Shown here one piece after another: positions 18,988 to 28,161 of a stretch of DNA of 64,000 nucleotides. This DNA comes from Verrucomicrobiales bacterium. GTDB lineage: Bacteria > Verrucomicrobiota > Verrucomicrobiia > Limisphaerales > UBA11320. Location of the stretch: NCBI GenBank assembly GCA_016793885.1, contig JAEUHE010000136.1:1-64000 (forward strand), written 5' to 3'. The notes beneath the pieces are model-generated. The model was not told the origin of the DNA. It saw nothing but the letters and a program-made list of their open reading frames with translations, and did no database searches. The position numbers were made by a program, and so were the translations under genes. Position 1 is the stretch's first letter. Every line of letters begins with the position of its first letter.

Positions 18988-21900
18988 CGCTGGGCCGTGC
19001 CATCTTGCCCCAGGCTTCCCAGCCTGGAATCGGATGCTCTTGCATGAGCTCTTCCACCATGTAGAAGTCCGTGCGTCCTTGGGTTGCCGCCCTGATGCGC
19101 GCCACCCGGTCGGCGCTCACGGCCGGATAGTCATTTCCAAATGACTGTCGAACATAGCTTGCCACGGCGGCGATCTCCTCGTTGCTCAGCAGGCCGGCGA
19201 AGCCCATCATCGGGGGCACGCCGCGGTTCGGATCTAAGCGCTGCCCGTTCACTTCCATCGGGCCCCAAAGCCCCTTCAGAATCAACTTGATGACGCGATC
19301 TTCGTTGTCCAGCCAAGGGCTCTTGACGAGCGAAGGATAAATCCCGGGCAGTCCATCTCCGTGGTGCTGGTGGCAAGTCGCGCAATGAGCGTCCCGCCCA
19401 AAAACCTCCTTCCCCAGAGCATACATCTTGAGCTCTTCGGCGTTGAGCGCTCGCGTTGGACCGTAGGACTTGTTTTCGGGCTGGGTGACCGCTCCCTGGA
19501 TCTTGAACTTGCCGGCCAGGTAGTCGCGGGCGTTGGCGTTCTGGGTGACGGCTGGATCTCCTGCTTTCTGCAGCGCTTCGACATCATCCTTCAACGTGTG
19601 TTCCAAAATCTGTCGGGTGACGGTCGCCATCCAGCGATCCAGTGGCATTTTCAGAGCCTCCAGAACGATGCGTGCGCCGACCGCGTTGTCTAGCCACGAA
19701 GCGGCTACAATAGCTTCCAGCCGCACGCGCCCGTGCGCATCCCGAACGGCTTGCATGAACAGGCGCTCCGCATCCGGCACCTGATGCGCGGTGTAGCGGA
19801 GCACGCCGACGGCGGCAGCGCGCGCCTGATGCGACTGCGCGGAGAGGCATTGGTGCAAGAGGGCCACATCAGGCTTGTTCTGTGCCCACGTGGCCCACAG
19901 CGCTTCACAGAGGTGGCGCTCATACTTGCTGTCCGATTTGTCCAGCTTGGCCGCCCATTCCTTGACCGCCGGCAGAACTTCCTTGGCGGGGCGGGACCGA
20001 AGTTCGCGGCGAGTGCGATAGCGGGTGCGATACTCCGGCAGCTTTAGATTCTCAAGCAGCTCCGGGATGCTGGCGCCTGCAACCTTCGCTGGCGTTACCA
20101 GCGGACGGGAAGGATACGTGATCCGGTACACTCGCCCATGATCGTGGTCGCGGTTGGGATCTCGAGCGTTGTGCTGCATGTGGCCGATCAACGCGTTGTG
20201 CCAATCGATGAAGTAAAGGGAGCCATCGGGCGCGAACTCCAGATCCACCGGACGAAAATTCGGATCGCTGGAAGAGAGTAGATCCCCGGCGAGCTTTCCC
20301 GTGAAACCCGATCCGTCCTCGGCCACCGAACTGAAGTTGATTCCCAAGAACCCGATGCTGTTGCAGGTCATGAAGTGGCCTTGGACATCGTCTGGGAAGT
20401 GTCGCGATGAAACAAACTCGGAGCCTGAGGTGGGGCGCGATCGTTTGGGCACGAAGGTGCCTACTTTGTCGATCTCCACGCCATAGGGCATCTTAGCCGA
20501 CACCGGCAACCCCCAATAATTCTCGCCGCTGGAAGCATCGGAAATGAAGCCTTGTTCCCAGGAGTCAAACGCGAACCCCCACGGATTGTTGATGTCGAGT
20601 TGGCTGTAACGCTCGAGCCTGAAATTCTTTGGGTCAAAACGCCAAACACCCCCGTCGTTGACCCGCCGCGGACCGTAGGGCGTCTCCACCTGGCTGTGCA
20701 GGAACCGGCCCTCGAGCAGGTAAAAGGCGCCTGAAGCATCGGCGCAATAGGCGGAGATGGCGTGGTGAGTGTCATGGGTGTCAAAGCCATGCATGAGAAT
20801 CTCCATGCGGTCGGCCCGGTCGTCTTGGTTCTCGTCCACCAACAGGCAGAGGTTCGGCTCCTGGGAAAGATAGACGCCTTCGGGAGCTAGCTCGAAGCCG
20901 ATCGGCAGATGAAGCCCCTGAGCGAACACTGTCTGCTTGTCCGCGCGTCCATCGTGATCTGTGTCTTCCAAGATGAGCAGCTTGTCATTGGGTTTGGGAT
21001 CGCCTGGCTTCCAATGCGGGTAGCTGGGCATGACGGCCACCCACAGCCTTCCCCGGTTGTCGAAGGACATCTGCACCGGATTCCGCATGTCAGGAAACTC
21101 CTTCTCCGAAGCGAACAGCTCGGCCTTGTAACCCGCTGCCATGGTGAAGCTCTCGATGGCTTTTTGGCCGTCGAGATAGGTGATGGGCCGCTTGAAGTTG
21201 GTGGGTACGGGCGGAAGCGGGTGTGTCAGGGCGTCATCGACCTTCAGGTCCTTGGCGCGACCTGCCGAAACCTCGTGGATCAGGCTGTCCCGCAGTCCCA
21301 TCATCTCCCGCGTCTTCTTGATCTCGTCGGGATAGTTTTGAGGTCCGTATGGATTGTAGCGTTGGCCGTGCGTGTGAACGCCATTCACCAAATTATAGTC
21401 GTTGTTCCACAGGAAGTCCTTCTCCTTGACCGCTTCAAGGACCAGAGCGGGGTCAGTCGGGGACCGGCGGGACTGATAGCCAAACAGGCCGTTCGCCAGG
21501 AGCGAGGCCAGCGTTTCGTAGCCTGCTTGCGTAGGGGCAAAGCCGTTGATGGTCAGAGGGGGCAGAGTAGCATCGCTGGCCCGCTGGAGCGTCGGTCGGA
21601 AAAGGTCGATGAAGGTGAGTCCGTTCTTCTCTGCGACACGTTGGATAGCCCCGGTGTAGAGAGCGAGGTTCTGGTTCTCCGTGACGCCATTGGGGAGGTC
21701 TTGTCGGGCGGAGAGATTCTCAAAGGCGATCGGTGAAACCAGGACTAGGCGTGGGGCTTGCGAGCCATTGTAGGCTTTGCTGAGGGTGTGTTTCACAAAG
21801 GCCTCCATCTCTGCCTCGAAGTTGGCCAGGCCCGCCGGCCCGTCAAAGGACTCATTGTAGCCGAAAAATGCGACAATGGTATCGGCCTTCAGATGGGTCA

Positions 21901-22333
21901 ACCATTGGTCGGGCGTGGGATAAAATCCTTTGCCGAAGTGAGATTTGAGATGGGGGTGAAACGTTTCGGCGCCAGGGAAAGCCCATTGGGAAACACGCGA
22001 CGGATGAGGGCGGAAGCCCGGAGTATCTCCGGGCCGACCCATGTTGCGCACAATCAGTTTGAGCTCGGGGTAGCGAAGGTGAAGCTCCGTTTCCAACCGA
22101 CTGAAGTAGACATCGCGTTCAGCCAAGCCGTTGCCCAAAAAGACCACCCGTTCGCCGGGTGCGGGAGAGGGGGGTTTCTGGGGGCGTGAGGTCGTGGCTT
22201 GGGCGGGTTCCTCGTGCGGCGCGTGAGGAGTGGGGAACGCCTCCTTTTTGGCGTCCGCCGCCCGCGCCGGCACCGCAGCAATCAAGGTGAAAGCGCTGAC
22301 GCTGATCGAGAGTATCGAGAGTAATGATTTCAT
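18971..22333 (-). CDS. SGNH hydrolase - PVC-type dehydrogenase propeller - HEAT - cytochrome c fusion
   Basis: A very large exported protein (1120 residues from the ATG at 22333; the signal peptide MKSLLSILSISVSAFT supports this start). Domains in order: an SGNH/GDSL-like hydrolase (about 55-320; FLGNGLAERD, NMGRPGDTPG, FFGYNES); a membrane-bound-dehydrogenase-type beta-propeller (about 400-780; MSFDNRGRLWVAVMPSYP, LEFAPDGSLYFIDWHN); a HEAT-like helical region (about 790-980); and a C-terminal cytochrome c with one CATCH haem site and Met in GVPPMMGF (about 1010-1105). Similar chains are typical of PVC genomes and are thought to oxidise sugars or carry out coupled ester cleavage in the periplasm. 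The substrate is unknown. Confidence 0.88.
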   Translation of the reverse strand: MKSLLSILSISVSAFTLIAAVPARAADAKKEAFPTPHAPHEEPAQATTSRPQKPPSPAPGERVVFLGNGLAERDVYFSRLETELHLRYPELKLIVRNMGRPGDTPGFRPHPSRVSQWAFPGAETFHPHLKSHFGKGFYPTPDQWLTHLKADTIVAFFGYNESFDGPAGLANFEAEMEAFVKHTLSKAYNGSQAPRLVLVSPIAFENLSARQDLPNGVTENQNLALYTGAIQRVAEKNGLTFIDLFRPTLQRASDATLPPLTINGFAPTQAGYETLASLLANGLFGYQSRRSPTDPALVLEAVKEKDFLWNNDYNLVNGVHTHGQRYNPYGPQNYPDEIKKTREMMGLRDSLIHEVSAGRAKDLKVDDALTHPLPPVPTNFKRPITYLDGQKAIESFTMAAGYKAELFASEKEFPDMRNPVQMSFDNRGRLWVAVMPSYPHWKPGDPKPNDKLLILEDTDHDGRADKQTVFAQGLHLPIGFELAPEGVYLSQEPNLCLLVDENQDDRADRMEILMHGFDTHDTHHAISAYCADASGAFYLLEGRFLHSQVETPYGPRRVNDGGVWRFDPKNFRLERYSQLDINNPWGFAFDSWEQGFISDASSGENYWGLPVSAKMPYGVEIDKVGTFVPKRSRPTSGSEFVSSRHFPDDVQGHFMTCNSIGFLGINFSSVAEDGSGFTGKLAGDLLSSSDPNFRPVDLEFAPDGSLYFIDWHNALIGHMQHNARDPNRDHDHGRVYRITYPSRPLVTPAKVAGASIPELLENLKLPEYRTRYRTRRELRSRPAKEVLPAVKEWAAKLDKSDSKYERHLCEALWATWAQNKPDVALLHQCLSAQSHQARAAAVGVLRYTAHQVPDAERLFMQAVRDAHGRVRLEAIVAASWLDNAVGARIVLEALKMPLDRWMATVTRQILEHTLKDDVEALQKAGDPAVTQNANARDYLAGKFKIQGAVTQPENKSYGPTRALNAEELKMYALGKEVFGRDAHCATCHQHHGDGLPGIYPSLVKSPWLDNEDRVIKLILKGLWGPMEVNGQRLDPNRGVPPMMGFAGLLSNEEIAAVASYVRQSFGNDYPAVSADRVARIRAATQGRTDFYMVEELMQEHPIPGWEAWGKMARPSGPLFE

Positions 22334-22362
22334 AGCGTAGAAAAACAAGCGGACGTAACGAT

Positions 22363-22397
22363 GGGGACCGGGAAGCCTACCAATGCTTCCGGCCCCC
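22363..22397 (-). terminator. Hairpin between the epimerase and the cytochrome fusion
   Basis: An imperfect GC-rich inverted repeat, arms at 22363-22376 and 22385-22397 (GGGGACCGGGAAGC against GCTTCCGGCCCCC), lies downstream of the minus-strand epimerase gene and 30 bases before the next minus-strand ATG. No U run follows, so it may be an attenuator or mRNA-stabilising element rather than a full terminator. Confidence 0.4.
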
Positions 22398-22406
22398 TTT
22401 CCTGGC

Positions 22407-23822
22407 CTAGCCGATGAACAGAGGTTGCATGTGACGCTGATAAAGGTTTTCGGTGACATTCTTGGCCACGATAGCCGCATTGGCTTCCAGCAGTCGGCTG
22501 TAGCGGTCGCCGGTCTTGGCAGCCAACTTGAACGACACATGAAGCAACTGCCTCACGTGAGGGTTGAACTCGGGATGGCCCGGGATGTGTCGGAGGGCAT
22601 TCGCCATCTGCGAGCCTGACCACGCTCGGACCGTGGACATGGGCGGGAGCTGGCGGCGGTCGATGTCGATCACGCTCGCGTAGGGCGCACATAGCTCCTC
22701 CACGTGGTCGAGCGCGGTTGCGTAGATTTCCTTGGCCAGCGCCAGGCCGTCCCCACCGGCCTCTGCCAGGCCGATGAGTTCCTCGAGCCAGGTGGTGCCC
22801 GCCGTCTTGATGTGCACTCCCGCTCCTGTCGCCTTCAGGGCGCGACGGATAATGGGATAAAGGCTGAACTTATCGCTGCCGCTGTGGACGCTGAGCTTCA
22901 GGTTTCCCGGGAGGCCATAGCGGGCGACCGCGTGACGGATCACCGCCAGGTCGTCGTTGAATTCGCGCTCAAACTGGGAAAGGTTTCCCACGTAGTCCAC
23001 GCCCTTGTTGAAGCGTCCGGTGAATTTTGGCGCCACCGTTTGAACGCGGATCTTCTCGTCCGCCAGGGCGGCCAGGATGATCAGGAGCTCTGGCGGGGTC
23101 TGGGGTGCGTCGGTTTCATCCATCGAGACCTCGGCAATGAAACCAGCCTCCCCCTTCTTCGCCGCGATGTGCCGATAGATTCGGCCGGCCTCCTTCACCG
23201 CGAGCAAGTACTTTGCCGCGACCTGCTCGACATCGGATCGGGTAGTGGTGAACGGCTGCTGAACTCCCGGGAGGGAGATGGAGCCAACCAATTCCGGATG
23301 GCGCGCCAAGAAGGCGGCGACATCGGCGCTTTCCGCTGGCCGGCCGATAGAGTCGGCGACATCGATGGTGAAGAAGTCTGAGCAGCTCAGGAAGCGGTCC
23401 ACTGTCTCGAGTCGGATATGGTCTGCATCCACATGCCACGGGCCATTCCAATCCAGGGACCTGACAGCCGCTTGGGCGGCGTCGAAGACGCTTTGGGGTT
23501 CGGACCCAATGAAAGTGTGTTCGCGGTTGGACTTGTTCCAAACCGGAACCACCTGAACACCAGCTTGGGCTAGGAGTTGAAAGGCCTGGAGCTGCGCGCT
23601 TGCCTGGTGGGCGAAGCGATCCCCGACACCGAAGGAAAATCGATCAAGAGTCAGCATTGCTGAAAAAGCATGCCTAAGCAGTCGTTCCAGGGCAATCGTG
23701 GAAAGTGGCATGAGCGCGTGGGCGTGATTCGAAGTGGGTGACGATTCTCTTTCAAGTCTCACCCGGAATTGATCAGACCCCGGCGTTTCCGGAGCGTCGC
23801 TTGTCGCTTGATTGACCTTCAT
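22407..23822 (-). CDS. uxaE: UxaE-like tagaturonate epimerase family protein
   Basis: A 471-residue protein resembling the tagaturonate (uronate) epimerase UxaE family. Recognisable parts are TLDRFSFGVGDRFAHQASAQLQAF, FTIDVADSIGRPA, LKLSVHSGSDKFSLYPII and AGTTWLEELIGLAE. UxaE converts D-tagaturonate to D-fructuronate in galacturonate catabolism. The family domain starts at Met56 (codon at 23657), so the first 55 residues may be untranslated. The longer start at 23822 was kept because GAAGG lies four bases before it. No other galacturonate gene is visible nearby, so the assignment rests on sequence alone. Confidence 0.75.
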   Translation of the reverse strand: MKVNQATSDAPETPGSDQFRVRLERESSPTSNHAHALMPLSTIALERLLRHAFSAMLTLDRFSFGVGDRFAHQASAQLQAFQLLAQAGVQVVPVWNKSNREHTFIGSEPQSVFDAAQAAVRSLDWNGPWHVDADHIRLETVDRFLSCSDFFTIDVADSIGRPAESADVAAFLARHPELVGSISLPGVQQPFTTTRSDVEQVAAKYLLAVKEAGRIYRHIAAKKGEAGFIAEVSMDETDAPQTPPELLIILAALADEKIRVQTVAPKFTGRFNKGVDYVGNLSQFEREFNDDLAVIRHAVARYGLPGNLKLSVHSGSDKFSLYPIIRRALKATGAGVHIKTAGTTWLEELIGLAEAGGDGLALAKEIYATALDHVEELCAPYASVIDIDRRQLPPMSTVRAWSGSQMANALRHIPGHPEFNPHVRQLLHVSFKLAAKTGDRYSRLLEANAAIVAKNVTENLYQRHMQPLFIG

Positions 23823-23893
23823 CCAACCTTCACGATGCGCTTTAAGCCCTTCCGATACCCGAGGGTGTGCAGGTCCAGGCTGATCGATTTTCT

Positions 23894-24727
23894 ATGCTAG
23901 ACACCAGTGCCAGTCTCAGGGGGAAAACGCTGTTCATTACCGGTGCCAGCCGGGGTATCGGACTCGCGATAGCGCTTCGTGCGGCCCGTGATGGCGCGAA
24001 CATCGCTGTCGTTGCCAAGGCAGCGGAGCCTCATGCCAAGCTGCCGGGTACGGTTTACACGGCATGCCAGGAAATCGAGAAGGCGGGTGGCCGGGCTATT
24101 GCCTGCGTGACCGATATCCGATCTGAGGAGCAGGTTGCCGATGCAGTCGCTAAGACCGTTCAAACCTTTGGCGGCATCGATGTGTTGATCAATAACGCGA
24201 GTGCGATCCATCTGAGCCAGACTCCGGCGACCCCGATGAAGCGTTTCGACCTGATGCACCAGGTCAACACTCGAGGGACGTTCGTCTGCTCTCAGGCCTG
24301 CCACTCTCATCTGTTGCGATCCAGCAATCCCCATATCTTAAACATCGCCCCGCCCCTGACTCTGCAGCCTAGATGGTTCGCGCCACATCTGGCCTACAGC
24401 CTGGCTAAGTATGGGATGAGCCTCTGCGTCTTGGGCATGGCGGAGGAGTTTCGCGAAGCGGGCATCGCTGTGAACGCACTTTGGCCTCGGACCATTATCG
24501 CTACTGCTGCGTTGAATCTGTTGGGCGGAGAGGCTGCCGTGCGTCTCGCGCGCAAAGTTGAGATCATGGGAGACGCTGCCCACGCGGTTCTCATCCAGCC
24601 CAGCCGAAGCCTCACCGGTCGATTTTTGATCGATGAGGAGGTTTTGGCCCAAGCTGGCGTTACCGACTTCTCCCCCTATTTAGTGGTTCCGGGAGCGGAA
24701 CCGTTGCCTGATTTTTTCCTGCCATGA
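23894..24727 (+). CDS. Short-chain dehydrogenase/reductase (HSDL2-like)
   Basis: A 277-residue SDR. The NAD(P)-binding motif TGASRGIG is at the N-terminus, followed by DVLINNAS and the catalytic YSLAK (Y-x-x-x-K). The end (SLTGRFLIDEEVLAQAGVTDFSPY) resembles the hydroxysteroid-dehydrogenase-like-2 branch. The ATG at 23894 matches the usual start (SLRGKTLFITGAS); a GTG 27 bases earlier is possible. The catalytic serine region reads NIAPPLTL, with proline where many SDRs have serine, as in HSDL2-type proteins. It overlaps the sulfatase start by 4 bp (ATGA), so the two are co-translated. A decayed copy of its 3' end lies at 26511-26650. Confidence 0.88.
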   Translation: MLDTSASLRGKTLFITGASRGIGLAIALRAARDGANIAVVAKAAEPHAKLPGTVYTACQEIEKAGGRAIACVTDIRSEEQVADAVAKTVQTFGGIDVLINNASAIHLSQTPATPMKRFDLMHQVNTRGTFVCSQACHSHLLRSSNPHILNIAPPLTLQPRWFAPHLAYSLAKYGMSLCVLGMAEEFREAGIAVNALWPRTIIATAALNLLGGEAAVRLARKVEIMGDAAHAVLIQPSRSLTGRFLIDEEVLAQAGVTDFSPYLVVPGAEPLPDFFLP

Positions 24728-26505
24728 ATACCCAGACTCCCTGCCTCATCCGCGTTGGTCATTTCTCGCATCGAAGGACCGCTCTCTGGAATCGATGCTG
24801 GGTGTTGTGTTGGGCCGTTCTCATCCTGAATGTCAACTTGGCGCAGGCTGCCTCCCCTCTGCGCCCCAACATCATTCTCATGCTGTCGGATGACATGGGA
24901 TACTCCGATCTCGGCTGTTATGGAGGCGAGATTGCTACGCCGCACTTGGACTCTTTGGCGCGGGGTGGCCTAAGGTTCACCCAGTTTTACAATACCGCTC
25001 GGTGCTGTCCGACCCGCGCTTCCTTGCTGACCGGCCTGCATCCGCATCAGGCCGGAGTGGGGCATATGATGGAGGATCGCGGATATGACGGGTATCGAGG
25101 TCGGCTGAATCGCCAATGCCTGACCATCGCCGAGGCCTTGGCGCCTGCGGGCTACCGCAGTTACGCGGTTGGGAAGTGGCACGTGACTCCCGGGCAAAAC
25201 CAGCAGGTGCTGGCGGACCGAAGCAATTGGCCGCTCCAGCGCGGATTCACCCGCCACTATGGAACGATTCATGGCGCGGGCAGCTATTTTGATCCCAGTT
25301 CTTTGGTGCGGGACAACCAATTGATTACCGTGGCCAACGATCCGGAGTATCGGCCGACGGAGTATTACTACACCGACGCAATTGCAGAGCATGCGGTTCG
25401 GTTCATTCGTGAACACGCGCGCGACCATTCGGATCAGCCATTTTTTCTATACACCGCCTTCACTGCCGCCCACTGGCCTTTGCATGCGAAGGCGGCGGAC
25501 ATCCAGAAGTATCGCGGGCGATACGATGGCGGTTATGAGCCGGTTCGACTGGCCCGACGGGCCAAGCTCAAGTCGTTGGGAATGCTTAATGACCGATGGG
25601 GGATGGTGACCCCTGCGGAGGAATGGGAGCAGGTGAAGGACAAAGCCTTTGAAAGTCGTTGCATGGAAGTCTATGCGGCGCAGGTGGATTCGATGGATCA
25701 GGGCATCGGTCGTATTCTGGAGGAACTGCGTTTGCGCGGTCAGTGGGAGAACACCTTGATTCTCTATTTGCAGGACAACGGCGGCTGCGCGGAGGGAATT
25801 GGACGCGGGACCAATGTGGTTCAGCGTCTACACGCGCCTAGCCTTTCGCCGCTGTCTCCGGAAACTCAGCAGTACGACAGTGTCCCGAAGCAGACACGGG
25901 ACGGCTGGCCCGTGCGACAGGGTCGCGGCGTGATGCCGGGTGCACCGGATACCTACATCGCCTACGGACGCGGCTGGGCTCAGGTGAGCAACACCCCTTT
26001 CCGAGAGTATAAGCATTGGACTCACGAAGGCGGGATCAGCACCCCCCTGATCGCCCATTGGCCGCGAGTCATTAGAGGCTCCAACCGGGGGAGGCTGCGA
26101 TCAGACCCAGGTCAACTCATCGATATCATGGCCACTTGCCTGGATGTGGGCGGGGCTAGTTATCCGAAATCCTATGCAGGGAATGCGCTCAAATCTTTGG
26201 AAGGCGTGAGTTTGCGGCCCGCTTTCACCGGGCGTTCTCTCCATCGGGCTCGGCCCTTGGTTTGGGAGCATGAGGGAAACCGGGCCCTTCGCGAGGGTCG
26301 TTGGAAGCTGGTTTCGCGAGAAAATCAACCCTGGGAGCTTTACGATTTGGGCGTGGATCGTACCGAGCAGCTCGATCTTGCCGGGGGGTTTCCCCAGCGG
26401 GTCACCTCCATGGCTGCTCAATGGGATGCTTGGGCGAAGCGGGCCAATGTTCTTCCCTTAAGTGCCTGGCGAGGATCGGCAGGCAGACCACGCCCAGCCC
26501 CCTAG
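24724..26505 (+). CDS. Sulfatase (formylglycine-type arylsulfatase family)
   Basis: A 593-residue exported sulfatase. A hydrophobic segment (about residues 27-42) is followed by the metal-binding start RPNIILMLSDDMGYSDLGCYG. The signature CCPTRASLLTG begins at Cys94, the residue normally converted to formylglycine (C-x-P-x-R). Further conserved pieces are VGKWHVTPGQ and LILYLQDNGG, the latter carrying the Asp-Asn metal ligands. The C-terminal part (EGRWKLVSRENQPWELYDLG) is the usual sulfatase tail. It would remove sulfate esters from sulfated polysaccharides or aryl compounds; the substrate cannot be told. The gene is coupled to the SDR, and a decayed second copy of its 3' end lies near 27915-28093. 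Confidence 0.93.
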   Translation: MNTQTPCLIRVGHFSHRRTALWNRCWVLCWAVLILNVNLAQAASPLRPNIILMLSDDMGYSDLGCYGGEIATPHLDSLARGGLRFTQFYNTARCCPTRASLLTGLHPHQAGVGHMMEDRGYDGYRGRLNRQCLTIAEALAPAGYRSYAVGKWHVTPGQNQQVLADRSNWPLQRGFTRHYGTIHGAGSYFDPSSLVRDNQLITVANDPEYRPTEYYYTDAIAEHAVRFIREHARDHSDQPFFLYTAFTAAHWPLHAKAADIQKYRGRYDGGYEPVRLARRAKLKSLGMLNDRWGMVTPAEEWEQVKDKAFESRCMEVYAAQVDSMDQGIGRILEELRLRGQWENTLILYLQDNGGCAEGIGRGTNVVQRLHAPSLSPLSPETQQYDSVPKQTRDGWPVRQGRGVMPGAPDTYIAYGRGWAQVSNTPFREYKHWTHEGGISTPLIAHWPRVIRGSNRGRLRSDPGQLIDIMATCLDVGGASYPKSYAGNALKSLEGVSLRPAFTGRSLHRARPLVWEHEGNRALREGRWKLVSRENQPWELYDLGVDRTEQLDLAGGFPQRVTSMAAQWDAWAKRANVLPLSAWRGSAGRPRPAP

Positions 26506-26510
26506 GTTTG

Positions 26511-26650
26511 ATCCAGCCCAGCCTAAGCCTCACCGGTCGATTCTTGATCGACGAGGAGGTGTTGGCTGCAGCCGGCGTTTCCGACTTTTCTACATAGGGT
26601 TAATCATCCCAGGAGCGGAGCCTTTGCCTGACTTTTTCTGCCATATGAAT
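26511..26650 (+). pseudogene. Remnant of a second SDR gene (3' end only)
   Basis: About 140 bases align closely with the 3' end of the SDR gene (24593-24727), including a long near-identical stretch coding SLTGRFLIDEEVLA. The reading frame is broken by a stop (TAG at 26595-26597) and small indels, yet the matching continues through the old stop region. The upstream three quarters of the gene are absent. It directly follows the sulfatase, as expected if an SDR-sulfatase pair had been tandemly duplicated and then lost. Confidence 0.8.
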
Positions 26651-26656
26651 GAGGGT

Positions 26657-27907
26657 TCAACTGAACCGCTCGAGCAGAACATCCGCAGCGCGCGCCGCGC
26701 CGCCCTCCTCTCGAACCCAGCGGCCTTCCTTGGCTGCGATTCCGGTCATCTGCTGATCGGCCAGCAAACCTTCCAGTTCTCGCGCGAGCGACCGTTGCGA
26801 GAAGCGTGACCGCCGCAGGATTCGTCCAACGCCGAGCCGGCCAACCCGGTCGGCGTTGTCAAACTGGTCGTGCGCGAACGGCACGACGAGCTGTGGTGCC
26901 CCAGCTCGAAGCGCCTGCGCGGTGGTGCCCACGCCGCCCTGATGCACGACCGCGGATGCCCGAGAGAAGAGACCGGGATAACTTGCCCATTCCACAGCCG
27001 TCATACTGGGCGGAAGGTCGGCGCGCAGAGCTGCAGCCGCAGAACCCGCCACGAGCACAGCTCGCCGATTCAGGCACCGCGCCACTTGTGCCGCTACGGA
27101 ATAGAAGTCGCCCGCCACTCGCACTGCCGCGCTCCCCAGTGTGAAGACAATGGGGGGGGCGCCTTCGCTGACAAAGCGTTCCAATCCCTCATCCAACGGT
27201 TCGTCAGGTGCGTCGAGGAACGGAAACCCAGTGACGTGGACGTTCGGCGGCCAGTCCGGTTGCGGCGGTCCGAAACGACCTGAGAACATCGCCAGCACCA
27301 AATGAGGCGAATGCTGCCCCTCCCAAAGCGGATCGCCTCCCGGAGGAAGCTGCAGCTCACGACGCAGTTCGCGCACAGGTCGGCTCCACGAATGAGAAAC
27401 CCGCTTGAGCTGGCGAATTAGCCAACGGTTGATCCTCGGCCCCAAGACCCGCAGCTTCGCCAGCATGGGGAGTGGCGCTAGTGTTGGCACATCGTGCGCT
27501 GAAAAGAAGATCATGGGGGAAAGAACCGTCGATGCCCACGGTTTGCAGAGCTTTTCCGCCAGCATCGGAACCGCGTAGGTGAGCACATGGGAAACCAGCA
27601 AGTCGGCCTGCGTGGCTGGCTTGAGCAGATCTTGGTAGGTGTCGCGGAGCGCCGGCATCACATGCTCTTTGATCACGTTCTCCGGTCCTCGACGCGCGTC
27701 CATGATCCTCGCCATGATCGCCGGGTCGTCCAGCGGGGCCTCGGGTCGGATGGATGTGAACCTGATGCCCTGGCGCTCGACCAATGCCTGGTAGAAGGAC
27801 GAAGTGGCGAAAGCGACGGTATGGCCTCGTCGCACCAATTCCCGACCCAAGGCCAAGTAGGGGTGAATATCGCCGTGCGAGCCGAGGCTGCAGAGGAGAA
27901 TTCTCAT
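26657..27907 (-). CDS. Glycosyltransferase, GT1 family (UGT/sterol glucosyltransferase-like)
   Basis: A 416-residue GT-B enzyme. The N-terminal MRILLCSLGSHGDIHPYLALGRELVRRGH is the acceptor-side nucleotide-fold start and fixes the ATG at 27907 (an earlier one would add seven residues). The donor-binding signature VVHQGGVGTTAQALRAGAPQLVVPFAHDQFDNA lies near residues 330-362. Family members move UDP- or dTDP-sugars onto lipids, sterols or natural products. It lies opposite to its neighbours and exactly fills the gap between two decayed gene ends, which suggests it arrived after the local duplication. Confidence 0.88.
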   Translation of the reverse strand: MRILLCSLGSHGDIHPYLALGRELVRRGHTVAFATSSFYQALVERQGIRFTSIRPEAPLDDPAIMARIMDARRGPENVIKEHVMPALRDTYQDLLKPATQADLLVSHVLTYAVPMLAEKLCKPWASTVLSPMIFFSAHDVPTLAPLPMLAKLRVLGPRINRWLIRQLKRVSHSWSRPVRELRRELQLPPGGDPLWEGQHSPHLVLAMFSGRFGPPQPDWPPNVHVTGFPFLDAPDEPLDEGLERFVSEGAPPIVFTLGSAAVRVAGDFYSVAAQVARCLNRRAVLVAGSAAAALRADLPPSMTAVEWASYPGLFSRASAVVHQGGVGTTAQALRAGAPQLVVPFAHDQFDNADRVGRLGVGRILRRSRFSQRSLARELEGLLADQQMTGIAAKEGRWVREEGGAARAADVLLERFS

Positions 27908-27914
27908 GTCGTGT

Positions 27915-28093
27915 TCAGTGAGCCCCACCGGATTCGCTTTTCATGGTCGAAACCTCGAACAAAATCAACCACTGGTATTTTACGGGGATTGCCGCAGGGT
28001 CTTTGGCCGTAGACAGCCGCTTCCTAGACTACCCAATAGGATGCTTCGGAGAAGCGGGCCAAGTTTTTTCCCTTAATGCCTGGCATGGATCGG
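27915..28093 (+). pseudogene. Remnant of a second sulfatase gene (3' end only)
   Basis: The last 60 bases (28034-28093) match the sulfatase 3' end (26419-26479) with about eight mismatches and one gap. Further upstream the 10-mer AAAATCAACC (27961-27970) and its flanks match 26321-26330 and around. Net spacing is about 25 bases shorter, showing an internal deletion, and no frame remains open. The first 1.5 kb of the gene is missing and the glycosyltransferase gene stands in its place. Confidence 0.7.
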
Positions 28094-28161
28094 GCTGAGT
28101 TGCGACGTCGCTGCCACCCTCTTGGCCTCCTTGCATCATCCTTACAACGAGGCATCCCAAA

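Noticed and set aside
26806-27283. Plus-strand frames across the glycosyltransferase
   Set aside because: They are antisense to a clearly recognised GT1 gene and lack features of their own.
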